Source of the DNA: a candidate division FCPU426 bacterium
Lineage (GTDB): Bacteria > Oederibacteriota > Muellerivitia > Muellerivitales > Muellerivitaceae
Assembly (NCBI GenBank): GCA_030041545.1
Contig: JASHNQ010000047.1
Coordinates: 1-40,389, forward strand
Length of the DNA stretch: 40,389 bases
Direction: 5' to 3'
Shown here: positions 17,503 to 27,180 of the stretch, one piece after another
Layout of the letters: each line of letters begins with the position of its first letter
Position numbering within the stretch: the stretch's first letter is position 1
Made by a program: the position numbers and the translations under genes
Notes under the pieces: generated by a model
Databases searched by the model: none
The model's input: only the letters and a program-made list of their open reading frames with translations
Told to the model about the DNA's origin: nothing

Positions 17503-19251
17503 TTATATCTGGATGATCTTGTTCTTCCGGTCTAAATAGTCCTTCAAGACGTATTGCGTCAGCTTGTCGGGGGCGGGGTAGATGAGGCGGCCCTTGTTGA
17601 CGCGGTGCATTTTCTCCAAAAATTCCCCCTCGCCGAAGTAGCCCGTGTCGAAATCGTTGCCCATCATGAAAGTGTTGATGGTGATGTTCTCGTCGGTCAC
17701 GGCTTTTACCTCCCTCAAAGTGCGCTGGTAGGTGCGCTCGTTGGGAGGATAGGTGAGGTAGAGGTAGGAACCCTCATAAAAGGCCGTGGGCGCGCCGTCG
17801 GTGATCAAAAGGATGCTGCGGTTCTTGGTGTCCGAGTTGGCCAAAAGAACACGGGCCAGATCGAGCCCCTTCTGCAAATTGGTGAAGTGATCGGGGATCA
17901 TGGACCGGCTGCGGTCGTCCATTTCCTTGGAGAAATCCACGCGCATGTTGACCGCCCCGCCCATAATAGAAACGGGTTTGGGGGCCAACTCCGGGATGGC
18001 GCCCACCGGCACCTGCTTGGCGAAAGTGGAAAAGCACACGAAATACAGCTTATCCTCGGGGTATTCGGAGCGGATGAGGGCGTCCAAGGCCAAGGCCAGC
18101 TTTTTGGTGTTGTAGAAGCGGCCGTAGCGGGACATGGAACCTGACTGGTCGATGAGCATGACGATGGCCGAGGAAGCCGCCCCCTTGGTTTGGTGCACCA
18201 TGAAGTCCCGGCTGTCGATTTGGATGCGGCCCAGGGTTCCCCCTTCGGGGGAACCCGCCTGCCGGATGGCGGAATTCAAGAGGCTGGAGGGCAGGTCCAG
18301 GTTGGTGAGGGAATCGCCGAACTCATAGGGCTTGGTGACCGTCATTTCCACGTTGCCGTCGCCCGTGTGGGTGGCGTGGTGCCGGCCCAGGCCGTCGGTG
18401 AAGAGGCGGGAGAAGACCTCCTTCAGGGCTTTCTCGCCGATCTTGCGGGCCGCGCCGGGCGTGATCTTATAGATGCCGGATTCCTCGTCGTAATCCACCT
18501 CGCCGGTGGCCTGGAGCGCCTCAGTGAACTGTTGCCGCAGCTCGTCGCGCTTGGCTTGGAGCGCCTGGGCCGCTTCCTTACCTAGGATCTGCTCCAGCGT
18601 TTCCACTTCCATGTTGAAGAGGTCGCCGTACTCCAAAGCGTCCTTCAACTGCTGTTCTAATGCGTCGAGGCCCTCTAATCTTTCCTTTATTCGTTCCGCC
18701 TCCGATGGATCGGGGGTTTTAGGACCCGTGAAATCATGGCGGTTGTAAAGGTCGGTGAGTGAATTCATCCGTTGAATGAGGTAATTTAAATCTTGAAGGA
18801 GTTGGCGGGCCTTATCCGAGGTGTCGTTGCGAAGGCGGGATAACTGCCAGTCGAGGTTGTAAAGGGTTGAAGGATTGCGGTTTTGAAGGGAATCCTTGAG
18901 TTTTTGGGAAAGGTCCTTGTCTTTCAGTTTGGAAGCCAGTTGTTCCAGTTCCATACCCTTGCGGCGGATTTCCTGCTCCAGCTCGTTCAAGAGCTTGTCC
19001 AGGCGGTAATCCTCGAGGATTTCCTTCTTGCGCTTCTCCAACTCGTCCAGGTAGCCCTGGATCAAATCCTCCAGGCCGCTGGTCTTGAGGAACTGGTTGT
19101 AGGGGATACCCTTTTCCTGCAGGTGCCTGAGGGCCTCGTCGAAGGTGACGTGGTACTGCATCATCAGATCCTTCACCGCGTTGACCAGGTCCTCGATAGT
19201 GAAGGGGGGTTTCTCGGGCTCGCGCCATTGGGAATAATCGTGAGTTATCAT
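17503..19251 (-). CDS. VWA-domain protein, partner of the upstream AAA ATPase
   Basis: 582 residues from the ATG at 19251 (GAGG upstream; a TTG four codons earlier is possible). Residues about 60-260 are charged, probably coiled-coil helices. The C-terminal third is a von Willebrand A domain with an intact MIDAS start, DQSGSMS (about residue 367), followed by LALALDALI and ILLITDGAPT. VWA proteins encoded beside MoxR/chelatase-type ATPases act as substrate or metal-binding adaptors in two-component 'chelatase-like' machines (for example BchD, CoxE and YehP groups). No signal peptide: cytoplasmic. The gene order ATPase then VWA is conserved for such pairs. Confidence 0.85.
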   Translation of the reverse strand: MITHDYSQWREPEKPPFTIEDLVNAVKDLMMQYHVTFDEALRHLQEKGIPYNQFLKTSGLEDLIQGYLDELEKRKKEILEDYRLDKLLNELEQEIRRKGMELEQLASKLKDKDLSQKLKDSLQNRNPSTLYNLDWQLSRLRNDTSDKARQLLQDLNYLIQRMNSLTDLYNRHDFTGPKTPDPSEAERIKERLEGLDALEQQLKDALEYGDLFNMEVETLEQILGKEAAQALQAKRDELRQQFTEALQATGEVDYDEESGIYKITPGAARKIGEKALKEVFSRLFTDGLGRHHATHTGDGNVEMTVTKPYEFGDSLTNLDLPSSLLNSAIRQAGSPEGGTLGRIQIDSRDFMVHQTKGAASSAIVMLIDQSGSMSRYGRFYNTKKLALALDALIRSEYPEDKLYFVCFSTFAKQVPVGAIPELAPKPVSIMGGAVNMRVDFSKEMDDRSRSMIPDHFTNLQKGLDLARVLLANSDTKNRSILLITDGAPTAFYEGSYLYLTYPPNERTYQRTLREVKAVTDENITINTFMMGNDFDTGYFGEGEFLEKMHRVNKGRLIYPAPDKLTQYVLKDYLDRKNKIIQI

Positions 19252-19267
19252 TGAAAACCTCAAACAT

Positions 19268-19362
19268 TCACCGCGAAGACGCGAAGTCCGCGAAAAAGAG
19301 TTAAATCTTTTTTAAAAAACCAAAGATTTTATTTTTCTTCGCGTTCTTCGCGCCTTCGCGGT
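19268..19362. repeat. CGCGAAG-type intergenic inverted repeat
   Basis: The arm ACCGCGAAGACGCGAA (19270-19285) is inverted at 19347-19362 (TTCGCGCCTTCGCGGT) with one mismatch, around an AT-rich centre. It fills the whole gap between the ATPase stop and the VWA start and abuts the stop codon. It is the same family as 37624-37725. Confidence 0.8.
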
Positions 19363-20787
19363 TCAAGACTTTTTCTTGGGTGCGCCGGAGGTCTGGTAAT
19401 CCATCATCTCGCCCACCTTGGTGCGCGAAAGCCTCCCCGAAAGGTGCAGGCCTTCCAGCACGAATTCCACGCAGGAGGCCTGGTAGGCCTCCCCGTTCTT
19501 GCCGGTCAGGTGGTGCACGGGTTCCCAGATTTCCGGTAGCTTGGAGATAACGTTTTTGTAATCGGAAGAGGGCGTCAACTCCGACAACCGCACGTGCTTT
19601 TCGCCGCTCATATCGGGGGTGCCCAACTCGAGGTGTTCCTTTTCCATATACTCCTTAAAAACCTGGGCCACGGCTTTGTCCATGATCTTACCGAAGACCT
19701 GGAACTCGGTGACGGTCTCCTCGCGAAAGGGGTCCAACTCGATCTTGCCCGCCGAGGATGTGTAAAGGTAATTCAGGTCCGACATGCGGGGCACGGCCTC
19801 GGCCTCGCCCAGGATGACGGCGCGCCGCCTCGCGTTGGCGATCATGGTCTCGTAATTGGCGATGGAAAGCCGGGCCGACACACCGGATTTCTGGTTCACG
19901 TAGGGGCTTTTGCGGGCCTCCATGGTGATCTGCTCGATGATGTCGGTCATGAAGTCGGGCACGGTCAGCTTGACCTCGCCGCCCTTGGGCACGCTGGCTT
20001 CCTGATGGATGATCCGGATGCCCAGTTCCCGCGTGAGGGGATAATGGGTGCGGATCTCGGCGCCGATGCGGTCCTTCAACTGGGTGATAATCTTGCCCGC
20101 GCGGGTGTATTCCTCGGGGTTGGCGGTGAAAAGCAGGACGAGGTCCAGGTTGAAGCGTATGGGATAGCCCCGGATCTGGATATCGCGCTCCTCCAGGATG
20201 TTGAAAAGCGCCACCTGCACCAAGTACTCCAGGTCGGGCAGCTCGTTAACCGCGAAGATGCCCCGGTTCATGCGGGGAATGAGCCCGAAATGGATGGCCT
20301 CCTCGGAAGCCAGGGGGTTCCCGGCCGCCACCTTGGCCGGGTCCAGGTCGCCAATCAAATCCGCGATCTTGGTGCCGGGGGAAAGGCGTTCGCCGTAGCG
20401 GGCTTCCCGGCCGATCCACTCGATTTCAGTGTTGTTGCCGTGCTCCGCCAGCTTCTTACGGCAAGAGGCGCAAATAGGATGGTAGGGGTGGTCGTGGATC
20501 TCGCAACCCTTCACAATGGGAATTTCCTCGTCCAGGAACTTGACCAAGGACCGCATGAGCCGGCTCTTGGCCTGGCCCTTTTCGCCCAATAGAACGATGT
20601 CATGGTAGGACAGAACCGCGTTGGTCAGTTGGGGGATGACCGTCTCCTCGAACCCATGGATCTGGGGGAAGAGGGGTTGGCTGGAGCGCAGCATCCTCAG
20701 GACGTTCCGTTCCAGTTCTTCCTTTACGGTGAAATCGGGGTATTGGGCGGCCCTGAGCTCGCCCAAGGTGGATGGTTTTGAAGACAT
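19363..20787 (-). CDS. MoxR/magnesium-chelatase-type AAA ATPase with Cys insert
   Basis: 474 residues; ATG with AAAGGA upstream. Walker A is GEKGQAKS (about 66-73), with Ala where the usual P-loop has Gly. Walker B region is GIFAVNELPDL (about 180), and sensor-like LLFTANPEEYTRAG follows. An insert after Walker A carries Cys and His residues (KGCEIHDHPYHPICASCRKK, about 92-110), suggesting a small metal-binding knuckle. A helical lid follows (to about 350). ATPases of this group remodel or load metal into partner proteins together with a VWA subunit, here encoded next. Substrate unknown. Confidence 0.88.
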   Translation of the reverse strand: MSSKPSTLGELRAAQYPDFTVKEELERNVLRMLRSSQPLFPQIHGFEETVIPQLTNAVLSYHDIVLLGEKGQAKSRLMRSLVKFLDEEIPIVKGCEIHDHPYHPICASCRKKLAEHGNNTEIEWIGREARYGERLSPGTKIADLIGDLDPAKVAAGNPLASEEAIHFGLIPRMNRGIFAVNELPDLEYLVQVALFNILEERDIQIRGYPIRFNLDLVLLFTANPEEYTRAGKIITQLKDRIGAEIRTHYPLTRELGIRIIHQEASVPKGGEVKLTVPDFMTDIIEQITMEARKSPYVNQKSGVSARLSIANYETMIANARRRAVILGEAEAVPRMSDLNYLYTSSAGKIELDPFREETVTEFQVFGKIMDKAVAQVFKEYMEKEHLELGTPDMSGEKHVRLSELTPSSDYKNVISKLPEIWEPVHHLTGKNGEAYQASCVEFVLEGLHLSGRLSRTKVGEMMDYQTSGAPKKKS

Positions 20788-20857
20788 GGGATTCCTTTAC
20801 GGGGATGGGATTCTTTCAATCTTATGTTTGGCCCGCACCCTGTTGCAAGGGGCCTCG

Positions 20858-22714
20858 TCAGTCAAAAAGGCCCGCCGAGCGGTAGATATCCCAAATTCCG
20901 GACAGGGCGGGATGCCCGTTGGAGGGACAGTCGGTCCAATGCCTCAGCCTTAAACCGTCCAGGGCCAGGAGCGGGACCTTTTTCACGGGGGGAGTGTCGA
21001 ATAGCCACACCAAGCCGGACTTACGGAAGGCCAGGGCGGGATGGCCGGCGAGGTAGAACCGGTGGAAAGCCCCGTCAAAATATGAAAAGCCACAAGGTAT
21101 CCGTTGGACGTTTTTCTGAACGATCTCATCCATCGCGAAAGTGATGCGCTGGAAATGGTCGGAAAAAGAAAGGGAGGACGCGGTCAGGCCCAATTCGGGG
21201 CGCTGCCGCTCGACCTGTTCCACGCCCCAAGGCTCGAAGAGCGTGAAAGCGGGGATCATGCGCACGTCAGGCCGCTTGTGCTCCACCAGTTGTAAATAAT
21301 AAAGGGAAAAATAATCCTCGTCCGATTCGGCAAAGAAAACGGAACCGGCGGGAAGGGACTTCAAAAGGTTGGTCCCGTAGTCGTAACGGATCATCTGCCG
21401 TTCCAGGTCGCTTTGCCGGAAGTTATCCAGCACCAGGCAAAGGGGTGGCAGGCAAGCGACGACAAGGAATGCCGCCCGTATCCAGGGCTTTTGGGTGAAA
21501 AAACCAAGGGCAAAGCAAAGGCCGACGCCGGCCAAAAACCCTATCACCCAATTGACCGGCATCAGGAAATTATCCATGTACCACCGGGCAAAGGGGCCGG
21601 GCGGGATCCAGGAGGCCGAGCAAAGGGCCAGGAAAAGCAGAAGGCAGGGCGTTAAAAGGCAAAACAGGATTTTCCGCTCGCCGCTCCGCATCCAAGCGAA
21701 AAGCCCCAAACCCGCCAACAAGAGAGCGGGGAGCTTCATTTCCTCCCAGAGGTGGACGGAAATCTGCCGGCCCTGGAGGTCCAGGATGAATTGGAGCAGG
21801 TCTGTCCATTTCCGCCAGGGAACATGGCCCACCAGGGCCTGGAAGAAGGTCTGGACAACGCTCACTTCCCTGTCCGAGGTGTATTTCCTGAAGAAGTCCG
21901 CCATGAAATAGGAAAGGGAGTCGGGCGCCCCCAAGTCCAGGTCTGGGTGCAAGTGGGCCCGCAGGGGCAGGTAAAGCAGGGGAGATGCGCCTAGGATGGC
22001 GAAACCGAGGCTGCCTAGAAGTTCCTTCCAAGCCGGGAAGGATAAGGAAGCCCGGGCCGGGCTGATTTGGACGAAGAAAAAAACCACGATGGGGAAAAAA
22101 ACAAGGTGGGTTTCCCAATGGTCGGCGAAACCCGCTCCAAAGACTAGAAAAGCCAGGGAAAGCCAGCGCCGCGGGGAGGAAGGGCGGAGGACGTCCTGGC
22201 CCAGCAAAAAGGCCAGGAGCAGGAAGATCAGGACGGTGCCCAGCAGGTAAATGGAGCCTTTGGCGCACAGGGCTTTTTCCCAACAGGTTTTGGAAAAGGC
22301 GAATAAAAGCGCCCCGGTGGCCGCTGAGAAGAGAAGGGAAGGGTTGGAGGGCGCCCTGCGTCCCGGAAATAAAAGAAGAAGGGTTTTTCGGATCAAGGCG
22401 GCTAGCAGCACGACGCAAAGGGAAGCCAGGAGGGCCGATCCCACGTTCATGCGAAAGCAAGGCCCGCCCAGGGGGAGCAGGCTGAAACACCGGTTGAAAA
22501 GGGAGTCCAGGGCATATCCGGGAGGGTGCTGGAGGCCCAAGGTAAAACCGGCCGCGATGGTTTCTGGCGAGTCGTCGTCCATGAAGGCCGGGCAAAGGGT
22601 GCGCAGGTAGGCCGCGAAGACGGCCAAAAAAAGAAGGGCGTAAAAAAGGAAATGGGGATGGAGGGCGGCGGCCCCCCGGCGCCTCTTTGAAACTTTTTTC
22701 ACAGGTCGTCCCAA
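20858..22714 (-). CDS. DUF2723-type polytopic membrane protein (GT-C fold)
   Basis: About 618 residues if the start is the TTG at 22714 (GAGG about 10 nt upstream); GTG at 22702 is also possible. The open frame continues to 23029, but that extension overlaps the divergent gene and is rejected. The first outer loop and next helices match DUF2723: TLCPAFMDDDSPETIAAGF followed by TLGLQHPPGYALDSL and a Leu-rich helix. This family belongs to the GT-C membrane glycosyltransferase superfamily. Residues about 460-610 are a soluble tail (SVFFAESDEDYFSLYYL, KRPDVRMIPAF). Divergent from the YfhO-type gene, with a shared upstream region of about 150 bp. Confidence 0.75.
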   Translation of the reverse strand: MGRPVKKVSKRRRGAAALHPHFLFYALLFLAVFAAYLRTLCPAFMDDDSPETIAAGFTLGLQHPPGYALDSLFNRCFSLLPLGGPCFRMNVGSALLASLCVVLLAALIRKTLLLLFPGRRAPSNPSLLFSAATGALLFAFSKTCWEKALCAKGSIYLLGTVLIFLLLAFLLGQDVLRPSSPRRWLSLAFLVFGAGFADHWETHLVFFPIVVFFFVQISPARASLSFPAWKELLGSLGFAILGASPLLYLPLRAHLHPDLDLGAPDSLSYFMADFFRKYTSDREVSVVQTFFQALVGHVPWRKWTDLLQFILDLQGRQISVHLWEEMKLPALLLAGLGLFAWMRSGERKILFCLLTPCLLLFLALCSASWIPPGPFARWYMDNFLMPVNWVIGFLAGVGLCFALGFFTQKPWIRAAFLVVACLPPLCLVLDNFRQSDLERQMIRYDYGTNLLKSLPAGSVFFAESDEDYFSLYYLQLVEHKRPDVRMIPAFTLFEPWGVEQVERQRPELGLTASSLSFSDHFQRITFAMDEIVQKNVQRIPCGFSYFDGAFHRFYLAGHPALAFRKSGLVWLFDTPPVKKVPLLALDGLRLRHWTDCPSNGHPALSGIWDIYRSAGLFD

Positions 22715-22864
22715 GGATCCAGACCTCGCCGTTCGAACTTTCCCCCAGTTATTATAGGGGAAAGGCGGAATCGGCCCCAAAAGAGCTTCTTCGCGCCGGA
22801 TTTTGTCCCGCGAAGGGGCCGCCCCCAGGGATAATTTGAGCCATCCCACCGTGAAAGGCCCCGA

Positions 22865-24925
22865 ATGGCCGAGAACAAAAACTCCATCCCCTGGCTTTTC
22901 TACCTGGGAACCTCCCTGGCCGTCTTCTTCCCCTGCCTGGTCCTGGGCCAAAGCTATTTCCACGACGACCTGCTTCTTTACTACTACCCTTGCCGGGAAT
23001 TCCTGAAGGGCTGGCTGCTGCAAGGCCAATTCCCCCTTTGGAACCCCTACTTGGCCGGTGGCCAGCCGGTTTGGGGGGACCCCTCCTCCTTAAGCGCCTA
23101 CCCTCTCCTCTATCCCACCCTACTGCCGCCGGGCGTTTATGGGTTAAGCCTTTTCTTTTTCATCCACATGGCCCTCGGCGCGGCGGGGATGGATTTTTTC
23201 CTAGGCTCATTCCAGATTTCCGGGGCGGCCCGGAGGGTGGGGGCACTGACCTTCGCTTTATCGGGCTTTTTCTGGTGGGAGATCATCCACCCCAATATCC
23301 TGGCTGCCTTTTGCTGGCTGCCTTGGGTGATGGGATTCCTGGAAAAATTTATCCAAAAGCCCAAGCCCGGAACGGCTTTCGCCCTGGGGCTCGCTTCGGC
23401 CATGCTGTTGCTGTCCGGGCACCACCAGATCAGCCTTTGGGCGGCTTACGGCGGTGTTTTTTATTTTGGCGCCAGGTACCTGCAGTTGAGAAAAGAAATC
23501 CACCGTTCGCCCCCCCCTTGGCTGGCCGGGTTAGGATATTTCCTCTGGGGATTTACGCCCGCGCTTTTGTGGATGGCGCCGGCCCTGGAACTTTTGTTTC
23601 GCTCCGAAAGGTTGAACTCCCCGCTGGACTATTCCACTTTCAACGCGGATTTTTCCCTCGATCCCCGGCACCTGAGCCAGTTCCTCTTTCCAGCCAATCC
23701 CTTGCAGGCCCAAGCGCTTTCCTACCCGGACTACCTGGACGACTGCGGCTGGCTGGGCCTTTGGGCCCCCTTACTAGTTTTGGCGGGGTTGGCGCGCCGG
23801 TGGAGGGATGGGGCGCCACTGGCGGTCCTGGCCCTGTTCTCACTGGCCCTGGCGTTCGGGTCCTACACGCCCCTCCATCACTGGGCCTGCGAATGGCTTC
23901 CGGGGTTCGGCCTGACGCGGTCGCCCAGCCGGTACATCTTCTTTTACACCTTTGGCGGCGCGGCTTTCGCGGCCATGGGTTTTAATCAGGTGGAAACCGC
24001 CTGGCTCCGGAATCGAAAGGCCATCCTTTGCGTTCTCGAAGCGGCCATTGTCCTGCCCTTGGTTGCCGGCAGTTGGATGATCCTCTCCCCGGGCCCGGCT
24101 TCCAATTTCGAGTATTCCGCGCAGATGCCCCCTGTTCAGCGGCTCCAGCAGGCCATCTGCGAAGGCCGGCTTTCGATCGATACCCATATCCCCTATGAGA
24201 CCCGCACCAGCCGGTATCGCTACCTGGCGAAGTTCCCGGCGGATTGCGCCAGCTTGCTGGGCCTCCACACCGCCAGCGGGTATGTCAGCATTAACCTCGA
24301 GTCCTACCGGCAAATCGAAGGCTTGCCGATGGAAACTTTCCTGCGACTGATGGCGGTCAAGGGGCTCTTGACAGGACAGCCCCGGGATTTCGGGCCAGAT
24401 TTCACCCGGGAGGACCTGGAGAATTTCCAGCTTTACAAGGCCAGGGAAGACCGGCCCTTGGTTTGGGTTCTCCCGAAATGGATCGTGGAACCCAATGATT
24501 TGACGGCACTGGCCGCCATGCGCGATCCAGGGTTCAACCCTTACCAAATGGGCTATCTTTCGGAAGGGCTAACGGAAGGCATTGAAAGCCAAGCCGCCCG
24601 GGCTCCCCGGCTATTGCAATGGGAGAAAACGGAGGAAGACCCCAACGAAGAATTTTTCAAAATCCGGCTGGATCAATCCGGCCTGGTTGTTTTTTCCGAA
24701 GCGGCCTATCCAGGATGGAAGGCCTGGGTGGACGGTTCCCCCGCCAAGGTTTATACCGCCGATACCTATTTGAGATGCCTGGCTCTCGGCGCAGGTGAGC
24801 ACGAGGTCCGGTTTTATTACAGGCCTTGGTGGCTGGCGCCCTCCCTCCTGATCGGATTCCTATGGATCATTTCCGTGGGAGTCTGGATTTACTTTCGTTT
24901 TAAGGATGAAAAGGTTTTGAAATAG
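22865..24925 (+). CDS. YfhO-family membrane protein
   Basis: 686 residues; ATG with AAAGG about 8 nt upstream. Long polytopic N-terminal part with the family start (SYFHDDLLLYYYP, then GQFPLWNPYLAGGQPVWGDP). The C-terminal soluble domain ends in the YfhO signature (FSEAAYPGWKAWVDG, about 617, then GEHEVRFYYRPW). YfhO proteins are GT-C-like; Firmicute members add sugars to wall or lipoteichoic acids. Here the acceptor is unknown. It probably handles polyprenyl-phosphate sugars like the other large membrane proteins of the window. Confidence 0.82.
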   Translation: MAENKNSIPWLFYLGTSLAVFFPCLVLGQSYFHDDLLLYYYPCREFLKGWLLQGQFPLWNPYLAGGQPVWGDPSSLSAYPLLYPTLLPPGVYGLSLFFFIHMALGAAGMDFFLGSFQISGAARRVGALTFALSGFFWWEIIHPNILAAFCWLPWVMGFLEKFIQKPKPGTAFALGLASAMLLLSGHHQISLWAAYGGVFYFGARYLQLRKEIHRSPPPWLAGLGYFLWGFTPALLWMAPALELLFRSERLNSPLDYSTFNADFSLDPRHLSQFLFPANPLQAQALSYPDYLDDCGWLGLWAPLLVLAGLARRWRDGAPLAVLALFSLALAFGSYTPLHHWACEWLPGFGLTRSPSRYIFFYTFGGAAFAAMGFNQVETAWLRNRKAILCVLEAAIVLPLVAGSWMILSPGPASNFEYSAQMPPVQRLQQAICEGRLSIDTHIPYETRTSRYRYLAKFPADCASLLGLHTASGYVSINLESYRQIEGLPMETFLRLMAVKGLLTGQPRDFGPDFTREDLENFQLYKAREDRPLVWVLPKWIVEPNDLTALAAMRDPGFNPYQMGYLSEGLTEGIESQAARAPRLLQWEKTEEDPNEEFFKIRLDQSGLVVFSEAAYPGWKAWVDGSPAKVYTADTYLRCLALGAGEHEVRFYYRPWWLAPSLLIGFLWIISVGVWIYFRFKDEKVLK

Positions 24926-25002
24926 ATTCCCCCCGGTTTTTTCGGTTAAAATAAACCATTTCCAACTCCCCTCAACGATCTTAAACTTGTCCAAGAGAAC
25001 CT

Positions 25003-26610
25003 ATGCCCCAACTGATCGAAACCCCCAGCCAAAACTTCCTTTCCGCCGAACCCAAGGTGACCTTGGTCAACACCTTCGCCAAGCCTTTTGACAACGCGGT
25101 AGCCACTGCCCGAACCTGTTATTCCAGCAAAGGCATCATCACGGCCGAACAGGTGGCGGGGGAGGGCCTGGACGAGGAAAAGCGCGAGGAACGCCGCCAG
25201 AAACGCGACGAATTGGTCCGGTCCATTTACAAGGCGGGCCACCACACCACCCTGCAGCACGCCTCCTTCCAGTTCGCGCTGGAGAACGTGTCCCGGCAGT
25301 TCATTTGGAGCTTCCTGCATAGCCATCCCTTTTACAACTCAGAGCAGGTATCCCAACGCTATGTGACGGTCAACCCCACCCAGATGGCCATGCCGCCGCT
25401 TGAACGGGAAACCGCTAAGGCGTACCTGTCGGCCATCGCCTTGCAAACCCAGGCCTATGAGGAGTTCACCGAGGCCTTGAAGCCCCTGGTGGAGCGGGAA
25501 TACCTGGCCCGGTTCCGCCACGCGGACCCCCAGGGAAAAAAGGTGCTGACGGCGGTACAAAAAAAATCCCAGGAAGTGGCGCGCTACGTGCTGCCCGTGG
25601 CTACCTTCGCTTACCTCTACCACACGGTTTCCGGGCTCACCCTTTTGCGGTACTGGCGGCTTTGCCAGACCTTTGACGCACCGCTGGAGCAGCGCATCGT
25701 GGTGGGCAAGATGGTGGAGGCGGTCTTAAACGAGGCCCCCGAATACCGGGCCATCCTGGAGCAGCCCCTGGCCTTTGAGGCCACGGCCGAGGCCCAGATC
25801 TACGAGGGGTTCCACGCCACGGCAGCCACTCATAAAGCCTTCCGCCAGGAGTTCGACGCCTCCCTGGGCGGCTATATCTCCCGCCTGGTGGATTATTCCA
25901 AGGACGGGGAAGGAATGCTGGCCTCAGCGGTGCGGGAGGTTTTCGGTATGCCCTCCTCCGCCCTGTCCGACGACCAAGCCATCGAATTAGCCTTAAACCC
26001 GGCCAAAAACAAATACCTGGGCGAGACCCTGAACGTCACCACCCACAGCAAGCTTTCGCGGGCGCTCTTCCACCCCCACTACACTTTCCGCAAGAAGATT
26101 TCCCACACCGGGGATTCCCAGGACCAGCGGCACCGCATGACGCCCGCCTCCCGGCCCATCCTGCACGCCCTCACCCTGGATGAACCGGATTATATCGTCC
26201 CCGTGCTCCTGAAGCAGGACAAGGCATTGGAGCGGCGCTTCGCCGAGGTCATGAACAAGAGCTGGGAAGCCATCGGAAAATTGCGGGAAATGGGCGTTTC
26301 CGACGAGTTCGCGTCCTACCTGCTGCCCAACGCTGTGGCGGTTCGTTTCACCGAATCCGCCGACCTTTTGAACCTGCACCACAAGCACGCCATGCGGCTT
26401 TGCTACAACGCCCAGGAGGAAATCTGGCAGGCTTCGGTGGACGAGGCCCAACAGATAAGGGAGGTTCACCCCCGCATCGGCAAATGGCTGCTGCCGCCCT
26501 GTTCCCTCAGGGCCTTCGCGGGCACGCTGCCCAAGTGCCCCGAGGGTGACCGCTTCTGCGGCGTGGTGGTGTGGAAGAAGGATTTGAACGAATACCAGCG
26601 GGTGATTTAA
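25003..26610 (+). CDS. thyX: Double-length FAD-dependent thymidylate synthase-like protein (tandem ThyX)
   Basis: 535 residues, about twice a usual ThyX (about 220-250). ThyX methylates dUMP to dTMP with methylene-tetrahydrofolate, FAD and NADPH. The N-terminal half has GHHTTLQHASFQF (about 80) and NSEQVSQRYV (about 112-121), the second half of the ThyX signature RHRxxSxNExSxRY, but LHS-H replaces RHR. The C-terminal half has SQDQRHRMTPASRP (about 372-385), which keeps RHR but not the following part. Two diverged ThyX domains, each keeping half of the motif, is the simplest reading. No ThyA is seen in the window. Start ATG preceded by AAGAGA. Confidence 0.85.
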   Translation: MPQLIETPSQNFLSAEPKVTLVNTFAKPFDNAVATARTCYSSKGIITAEQVAGEGLDEEKREERRQKRDELVRSIYKAGHHTTLQHASFQFALENVSRQFIWSFLHSHPFYNSEQVSQRYVTVNPTQMAMPPLERETAKAYLSAIALQTQAYEEFTEALKPLVEREYLARFRHADPQGKKVLTAVQKKSQEVARYVLPVATFAYLYHTVSGLTLLRYWRLCQTFDAPLEQRIVVGKMVEAVLNEAPEYRAILEQPLAFEATAEAQIYEGFHATAATHKAFRQEFDASLGGYISRLVDYSKDGEGMLASAVREVFGMPSSALSDDQAIELALNPAKNKYLGETLNVTTHSKLSRALFHPHYTFRKKISHTGDSQDQRHRMTPASRPILHALTLDEPDYIVPVLLKQDKALERRFAEVMNKSWEAIGKLREMGVSDEFASYLLPNAVAVRFTESADLLNLHHKHAMRLCYNAQEEIWQASVDEAQQIREVHPRIGKWLLPPCSLRAFAGTLPKCPEGDRFCGVVVWKKDLNEYQRVI

Positions 26611-26653
26611 CGGCAGTTGACAGCTCACAGTCGATAGTCGGCAGGTAAATCAA

Positions 26654-27160
26654 ATGCGGAATAAAAGTCTTTTCTTCTTGTTCATCAGCTTGGCGGCGCT
26701 TACGGTGATGGCCCCTGTTTTCACCCAAAGAGCTAAAGCCGCCCAAACGACCCCAACGCCTGCCGTTTCCCCCAACTTGGCTCTCATGAAAAAGGCCCTG
26801 CGTTTTTGGGTTTATGAGAAAAGCACGGACGTCATTTCGGACGTGAGCGGCCTCTTCGACTCCAAAGCCCAGAAAATCACCCTCAAATGCGAATTGAAGA
26901 ACCAGACGGGCAGGGAAATCCACGGCGTCCGGGGGGTGGTGCGTTTCACGACCCTCTTCGGGGAGGAGATCGCCGACATTTATATCGAGTCCACCGACGC
27001 CATCCCTCCTGGCCAGGTGATCGGGGTCAACTGGGATATTCCCACCGACCGCCTAAGCCCGGACGCCTTCGACAAGCTCAAGAAGGCGCAGTTGGATAAG
27101 GTGAGGCAGATCTGGTATCCCCGCACGATTGTTTTCACCGACGGCACCGTTCTTAAATAA
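26654..27160 (+). CDS. Secreted protein of unknown function
   Basis: 168 residues. A signal peptide of about 30 residues (hydrophobic core, then QRAKA-A as a possible cleavage site) is followed by a short Thr-Pro linker and a beta-rich domain. That domain (about 60-168: ITLKCELKNQTGREIHGV, then VVRFTTLFGEEIADIYI, IPPGQVIGVNWD) is reminiscent of FxLYD-like beta-sandwich domains, but I cannot assign a family. Likely periplasmic. It follows thyX by about 40 bp containing a TTGACAGCTCACAG-type repeat phrase. Confidence 0.65.
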   Translation: MRNKSLFFLFISLAALTVMAPVFTQRAKAAQTTPTPAVSPNLALMKKALRFWVYEKSTDVISDVSGLFDSKAQKITLKCELKNQTGREIHGVRGVVRFTTLFGEEIADIYIESTDAIPPGQVIGVNWDIPTDRLSPDAFDKLKKAQLDKVRQIWYPRTIVFTDGTVLK

Positions 27161-27180
27161 CCCCCCCAAAAGGCATTTTT

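Noticed and set aside
22715-23029. N-terminal extension of the DUF2723 protein
   Set aside because: It overlaps the divergent YfhO-type gene and is not hydrophobic or conserved.
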